A DNA stretch of 9,231 nt from an uncultured Collinsella sp. (GTDB lineage Bacteria; Actinomycetota; Coriobacteriia; Coriobacteriales; Coriobacteriaceae), in NCBI GenBank assembly GCA_900554495.1, contig USHR01000061.1:1-9231 (forward strand), given 5' to 3'. This document shows positions 5,693 through 9,231 of this stretch, piece by piece (positions within the stretch are counted from its first letter, which is position 1; the number at the start of each line of letters is the position of its first letter). The notes below the pieces were generated by a model, which had not been told where the DNA came from, did no database searches, and worked only from the letters and a program-made list of their open reading frames with translations. The position numbers and the translations under genes are program-made.

Positions 5693-8374
5693 CTAGTCCT
5701 CGAGCAGGTCCTCGATAAAGCCGACGCGGTAGTTTTTGAAGATGACCTCGCCGCCGTCTTGCGTGGCGTCCAGATCGACATCGCCCATGATGCCAAAATC
5801 GTGGTCGCCATCCTCGTCGGCAAAGATCTGGTGCACGTGCCATACGTGCGCGGTCTTCTCGTCGGACTCGTCAATGGAAAACATCGCGGCGCTGCGGGCA
5901 TCTCCGTCGGTGAGGATTTCCTCGTGCTGCTCGTGGTAAGCGTCGAGTGCTTTTTGCCAGCGGATCTCGCTCATGCCCCAGTCGTCGTCGAGCTCGCCCA
6001 GCTCGCGAACGTGCTCGCGGGCGGCAAGGGTCACGCGGCGGAAGAGCGCGTTGCGCACCAATAGCGTGCAGCCGCGACGGTCCGCCACGACCTCGTCGAT
6101 GCCCTGCGGCGGCGCAGCATCGAGGGCTGCCGGGTTGCCGGCGTTTTCCCACTCGTCCACCAGGCTCGAGTCCACCGAGCGCACCACAAAGCCCAGCCAC
6201 GAGATAATGTCGCGCAGGCGCTCGTCGCGCTTCTCGATGGGCACGGTACGGTCGAGTGAACGGTAGGCCTCTGCCAGGTAGCGCAGTAAAATGCCCTCGG
6301 AGCGGGCGATGCCGAGCTTTTGAATGTAACCCTTAAAATCGCTCGCGCTTTCCAGCATATCTCGCAGGACACTCTTGGGAGAGAGCTGGTAGTCGTTTGC
6401 CCAAGGCACTTCCTGGCAGTACTTGTCAAAGGCGGCATCGAGCAAATCCTCGAGCGGCTTTTCGTAGGTGACGTCCTGAATGCGCTCCAGACGCTCCTCA
6501 TAGTCGACGCCGTCAGCCTTCATTTCGGCCATCGCGCGGTCGCGCGCGGCGCGCTCCTGTGCGCGCAATACCTGCTTGGGGTCCTCGAGCGTTGCCTCGA
6601 CCATCGAGATCAGATCCATGGTATAGGTCTCACTCTCGGGGTCGAGCAGCTCCAGCGCGGCAAGCAAAAACGGCGAGAGCGGCTGGTCGAGCGCAAAGTC
6701 CTCGGGCAGATCGACCGTCAGCGCATAGTCGATGTTCGGCGCGGCGTCAGTCGGGGCGTCGGGCGCGGGCGGCACCTCGGTGCGAACGACGACGCCGGAA
6801 TCGATGAGCGTGGCGAAGATTTCGTCGGCGCGAACCTCGAGCTTAGCCTTTTCCTCGGGAGTCTGCAGGCTCGTCTCGATGAGGTCGTGTACGCGGGTTC
6901 GGGCATCGCCGCCCTGCTCGACCACGCTAATCACCATGGAGTGCGTGATACGCAGGCGTGGCTTGAGTGTCTCGGGCTGCGTCTCGATCAGGCGCTCAAA
7001 GGTCTGCTTGTTCCAGGTGACAAAGCCCTCGGGGGCCTTTTTCTTTTTAATCTTACGGAGTTTTTTGGGGTCGTCGCCCGCTTTGGCCATAAGCTTGGCG
7101 TTTTCGATCTCGTGCTCCGGCGCCTCGGCAATTACCATACCCTCGGTGTCAAAGCCCGAGCGGCCGGCGCGACCGGCAATCTGGTGGAACTCGCGGGCGC
7201 GCAGACGACGCATCTTGTAACCGTCGAACTTGGTGAGCGCGGTGAGCACCACGGTGTGGATGGGCACGTTGATGCCGACGCCGAGCGTGTCGGTGCCGCA
7301 GATGACGGGCAGCAGGCCCTGCTGCGCCAGGCGCTCAACCAGTAGGCGATAGCGCGGCAGCATACCGGCGTGGTGCACGCCGACGCCGCAGCCGAGCAGG
7401 CGCTTGAGAATCTTGCCGAAGGCGGTGGAGAAACTCGTGCCTTTGGCAGCTTCCTTAATGGCCTCGCGCTGCTCCTTGCTAGCGATGCCAAAGTTGGCAA
7501 GCGACTGTGCCGTGGCAAGCGCGGCGTCCTGACTAAAGTGCACGATGTAGAGTGGGGCCTCTCCGCGGCGCATGGCGAGCTCGACGGTGCCCTCGAGGGA
7601 GGTCGTCACATAGTCGTAGCTCAGCGGAACAGGGCGCGGGGCGTCGACAACCAGGTCGCAAGCAGCGCCGGTGTGCTCCTCGAGCGAGGCGGCGATGGCG
7701 GTGACATCGCCGAGCGTGGCACTCATGAGCATAAACTGCGTGTGGGGCAGGGTGAGCAGCGGCACCTGCCATGCCCAGCCGCGGTCGGGGTCGGCAAAGT
7801 AGTGGAACTCATCCATGGCTACGCAGCCCACATCGGCGTCCTCGCCCTCGCGTAGCGCATCGTTGGCAAGGATTTCGGCCGTGCAGCAGATGACGGGTGC
7901 CTTGGTATTGATATGCGTGTCGCCGGTGATCATGCCGACGTTATCGCGGCCGAGCACCTGCACCAGGTCGAAGAACTTTTCGCTGACCAGAGCCTTGATA
8001 GGAGCCGTGTAGTAGCAGCGCTTGCCCTGTGCCATGCCCATAAAGAGCATGCCCAGCGCGACGAGCGACTTGCCCGATCCGGTCGGCGTGCCCAAAATGA
8101 CGTGATCGCCGGCGGCCAGGTCCATGAGGGCCTCTTCTTGGTGATCCCACAGCTCAATGCCACGGTCGCTCGTCCATTCAAAGAAGCGTTCGAAGGCCTG
8201 ATCGGGCGTGAGCCATGGTTCGGGCTCACTGCCATCCTCGGGCTCCCACCAGGTGGGGGAGAGCGCGCCGAGCGAGCCGAACTCGGCTTCGGTTCCCGTG
8301 CCGCCCGAGAATGAGCTGGCGGCGCCGGCGCCGGAGACGGTGCTGACGGCGGTGTCTGTCGTGGTCTGTGCCAT
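5693..8374 (-). CDS. Ski2-like DExH-box helicase with DUF3516 C-terminus
   Basis: 893 residues from the chosen ATG. ATP-dependent superfamily 2 helicase of the Ski2/Mtr4 kind, probably acting on RNA. Motifs in order: Q-like DHQEEAL; Walker A GTPTGSGKS (95-103, K102); Ia APIKALVSEK (124-133); DEFH (188-191); SATLG (218-222); HHAGMLP (334-340); GTDTLGVGINVP (360-371); and motif VI QIAGRAGRSG (398-407). The lysine-rich KKKKAPEGF (~440) and everything after it matches the actinobacterial DUF3516 region, ending in the GDHDFGI...DLDAT block. Translation stays open 52 codons upstream of this ATG, but that extension runs into the palindromic element and has no family resemblance. MAQTTTD is preceded by a weak GAGAGAAAG, so start 8374 is preferred. 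Residues 1-50 are a low-complexity Ser/Thr/Gly tail. Probably its own transcription unit. Confidence 0.92.
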   Translation of the reverse strand: MAQTTTDTAVSTVSGAGAASSFSGGTGTEAEFGSLGALSPTWWEPEDGSEPEPWLTPDQAFERFFEWTSDRGIELWDHQEEALMDLAAGDHVILGTPTGSGKSLVALGMLFMGMAQGKRCYYTAPIKALVSEKFFDLVQVLGRDNVGMITGDTHINTKAPVICCTAEILANDALREGEDADVGCVAMDEFHYFADPDRGWAWQVPLLTLPHTQFMLMSATLGDVTAIAASLEEHTGAACDLVVDAPRPVPLSYDYVTTSLEGTVELAMRRGEAPLYIVHFSQDAALATAQSLANFGIASKEQREAIKEAAKGTSFSTAFGKILKRLLGCGVGVHHAGMLPRYRLLVERLAQQGLLPVICGTDTLGVGINVPIHTVVLTALTKFDGYKMRRLRAREFHQIAGRAGRSGFDTEGMVIAEAPEHEIENAKLMAKAGDDPKKLRKIKKKKAPEGFVTWNKQTFERLIETQPETLKPRLRITHSMVISVVEQGGDARTRVHDLIETSLQTPEEKAKLEVRADEIFATLIDSGVVVRTEVPPAPDAPTDAAPNIDYALTVDLPEDFALDQPLSPFLLAALELLDPESETYTMDLISMVEATLEDPKQVLRAQERAARDRAMAEMKADGVDYEERLERIQDVTYEKPLEDLLDAAFDKYCQEVPWANDYQLSPKSVLRDMLESASDFKGYIQKLGIARSEGILLRYLAEAYRSLDRTVPIEKRDERLRDIISWLGFVVRSVDSSLVDEWENAGNPAALDAAPPQGIDEVVADRRGCTLLVRNALFRRVTLAAREHVRELGELDDDWGMSEIRWQKALDAYHEQHEEILTDGDARSAAMFSIDESDEKTAHVWHVHQIFADEDGDHDFGIMGDVDLDATQDGGEVIFKNYRVGFIEDLLED

Positions 8375-8407
8375 GTGGTTGCTTTCTCTCGCGTTTGTCT
8401 GCCAACT

Positions 8408-8438
8408 ATTATGGCGTAGCGGCGGCGCGGGGTGCCAG
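8408..8438 (-). promoter_or_regulatory. Candidate promoter of the helicase gene
   Basis: On the minus strand CATAAT (8408-8413, five of six to TATAAT) lies about 34 bases before the ATG at 8374. A partial -35, CTGGCA (8433-8438), sits upstream with a 19-base spacer, longer than ideal. The position suits a short leader, but the -35 is weak. Confidence 0.35.
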
Positions 8439-8495
8439 CGCGCGAGAAAATGCAGGAAATGGGCGTTCTGTCCAGCTGTTTGGTGCGGTTGCCAG

Positions 8496-8618
8496 CTAAG
8501 TGAGTAGACTTTTTGCGATATCGCGAGCACATGGCTTTTGCGAAAGGGCTCTACCTGCGGTTTTAGTTTTCGTTATGCGGGTTGTGCGTGGCTATTGCAA
8601 AAAAGTCTACTCACTTAG
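8496..8618. repeat. 123-bp inverted-repeat element, MITE-like
   Basis: The left end CTAAGTGAGTAGACTTTTT (8496-8514) recurs inverted at the right end (8597-8618), differing only by one extra A/T in the homopolymer. The pairing arms are 21 and 22 bases; looser similarity continues inwards (GCGATA...GCACA against GCAATA...GCACA). The 80-base interior encodes nothing and includes the perfect palindrome GCGATATCGC (8515-8524). It lies in the 320-bp gap between trmB and the helicase gene. Long terminal inverted repeats around a short non-coding core suggest a MITE or dispersed palindromic element. No clear target-site duplication is visible. Alternatively it is a large stem in a trmB-helicase readthrough transcript. 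Confidence 0.65.
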
Positions 8619-8630
8619 GTTTGAGGGTCG

Positions 8631-8676
8631 TTTGCTGGCGCCTATTTGCGCTTGTTTGCGCTTGTTTGCTGACGCC
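8631..8676. repeat. Short nested direct repeats upstream of the helicase gene
   Basis: TTTGCTGGCGCC (8631-8642) and TTTGCTGACGCC (8665-8676) differ at one base and flank two tandem copies of TTTGCGCTTG (8645-8654 and 8655-8664). The cluster is 12 bases from the inverted-repeat element and 18 bases from the trmB stop. It codes for nothing. Confidence 0.6.
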
Positions 8677-8694
8677 GCGACCATCAGAAGCCCC

Positions 8695-9231
8695 CTAGGA
8701 CTCCTGCGGCAGGCGCTTCTTGCCTTTGCGGGCACGGTTTTTAAAGTTCTCGACGGCCTCTTCCATGCCGAGAGGCACGTAGACGAGCTCATCGAGGTTA
8801 TCGGGCAGGTAGCAGGCAAGGCTTTGCTCCTGCGCTCGGCCTGCTGCGAGTTGTTCATCGCTGGGCTGCGCGCCGGGTGTGGCGCAAATGCCATAGACGG
8901 CGGCACCCATCTCGCGCGTGCGGCACTCGTATTCGGTCTCGGGATGCTCGGGATGGTCGCGGCGTACGTCGTCACTTACCCAAAGCGTATCGTAGCCGGC
9001 CGCGGAAAACTGCCCCAGGGCGTAGTCGCGCAGCGGTTTGCTGTCGGTGCGCAGCGTGACGGTAGCGCCGGCTGCAAGGAGCGGGCGGTAGAGCATCAGA
9101 TGGTCGACATGGACGAGTCGTTTTTTGGCGTACTTGGCCTTGGGCTGCGGCGTGGGAAAGTTGATAGTGATGGCATCGAGCTCGCCTGCGGCAAACAGCT
9201 TTGGCAGCGATGCGGCGCCTCGGGGCAGGAC
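8695..9231 (-). CDS. trmB: TrmB-like tRNA (guanine-N7)-methyltransferase, 3' part
   Basis: 178 residues of the C-terminal part; the gene runs off the right edge, so the SAM-binding N-terminal half is not visible. TrmB methylates G46 in the variable loop of tRNA using SAM. The fragment aligns by eye with E. coli TrmB: DAITINFPTPQPKAKYAKKR (19-38) corresponds to the FPDPWHKARHNKRR region, LRTDSKPLRDYAL (60-72) to ATDWEPYAEHML, and TEYE (99-102) to the TKFE tRNA/guanine-binding motif. The active-site block is unusual: positions equivalent to E. coli D144, H151 and R154 are T27, Y34 and K37, while the T and E of the TxYE motif are kept. A basic, roughly 50-residue C-terminal tail (ending KGKKRLPQES) is longer than in E. 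coli. It may be a lineage variant or a diverged relative with another tRNA target. Confidence 0.75.
   Translation of the reverse strand, partial: VLPRGAASLPKLFAAGELDAITINFPTPQPKAKYAKKRLVHVDHLMLYRPLLAAGATVTLRTDSKPLRDYALGQFSAAGYDTLWVSDDVRRDHPEHPETEYECRTREMGAAVYGICATPGAQPSDEQLAAGRAQEQSLACYLPDNLDELVYVPLGMEEAVENFKNRARKGKKRLPQES

Noticed and set aside
6320..7345. 341-residue open frame antisense to the helicase gene
   Set aside because: It is fully inside the helicase coding region, which has all SF2 motifs; the antisense product shows no domain and no ribosome binding site.
8678..8694. Terminator directly after the trmB-like gene on the minus strand
   Set aside because: Only a short CTGA/TCAG stem can form near the stop and no U-run follows, so no terminator can be supported there.
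1..9231. CRISPR array, tRNA, rRNA, prophage or complete insertion sequence
   Set aside because: Reading both strands shows no regularly spaced repeats, no cloverleaf, and no transposase, integrase or phage structural gene.

Overview
The window (9,231 bp) reads as ordinary chromosome from a fairly GC-rich actinobacterium. Coriobacteriia, and specifically a Collinsella-like gut organism, is my best guess. This rests on the helicase with a DUF3516-type C-terminus (an actinobacterial architecture), the moderately high GC, and the mix of a DUF2130 protein, a HIRAN protein and a COG4186-type phosphoesterase. No 16S or marker gene is present, so the genus is an inference. There is no prophage, CRISPR array, tRNA, rRNA or complete insertion sequence.

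Layout, left to right. (1) 2-2151, plus strand: the 3' part of an iron-dependent alcohol dehydrogenase, then a class 3 aldehyde dehydrogenase. They are tightly coupled (the Shine-Dalgarno overlaps the upstream stop) and together could oxidise an alcohol to the acid. The pair ends in a hairpin terminator. (2) 2231-2575: a 27-residue hydrophobic peptide whose ribosome binding site lies inside a hairpin that ends one base before its start codon. It resembles holin-like / type I toxin peptides and is followed by structured non-coding DNA. (3) 2576-3100: a single-domain HIRAN protein and a tiny acidic-then-basic protein whose frame is broken by a TAG. (4) 3167-3797: a small calcineurin-like phosphoesterase, a perfect 22-bp palindrome that starts right after its stop codon, and a T-tailed terminator sharing one arm with that palindrome. 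(5) 3856-5613: a long coiled-coil DUF2130 protein with a possible PD-(D/E)XK-type nuclease core. (6) 5633-5670: a strong convergent terminator. (7) 5693-8374, minus strand: a large Ski2-like DExH helicase with DUF3516. (8) 8375-8694: a gap with a 123-bp inverted-repeat element and short direct repeats. (9) 8695-9231, minus strand: the 3' part of a TrmB-like tRNA methyltransferase with an altered catalytic motif.

Apart from the alcohol/aldehyde dehydrogenase pair, the genes look like independent housekeeping or accessory units rather than one pathway. The best candidates for something new are the hairpin-controlled micro-peptide locus, the amber-interrupted small protein, the two competing hairpins after the phosphoesterase, and the palindromic element between the helicase and trmB.
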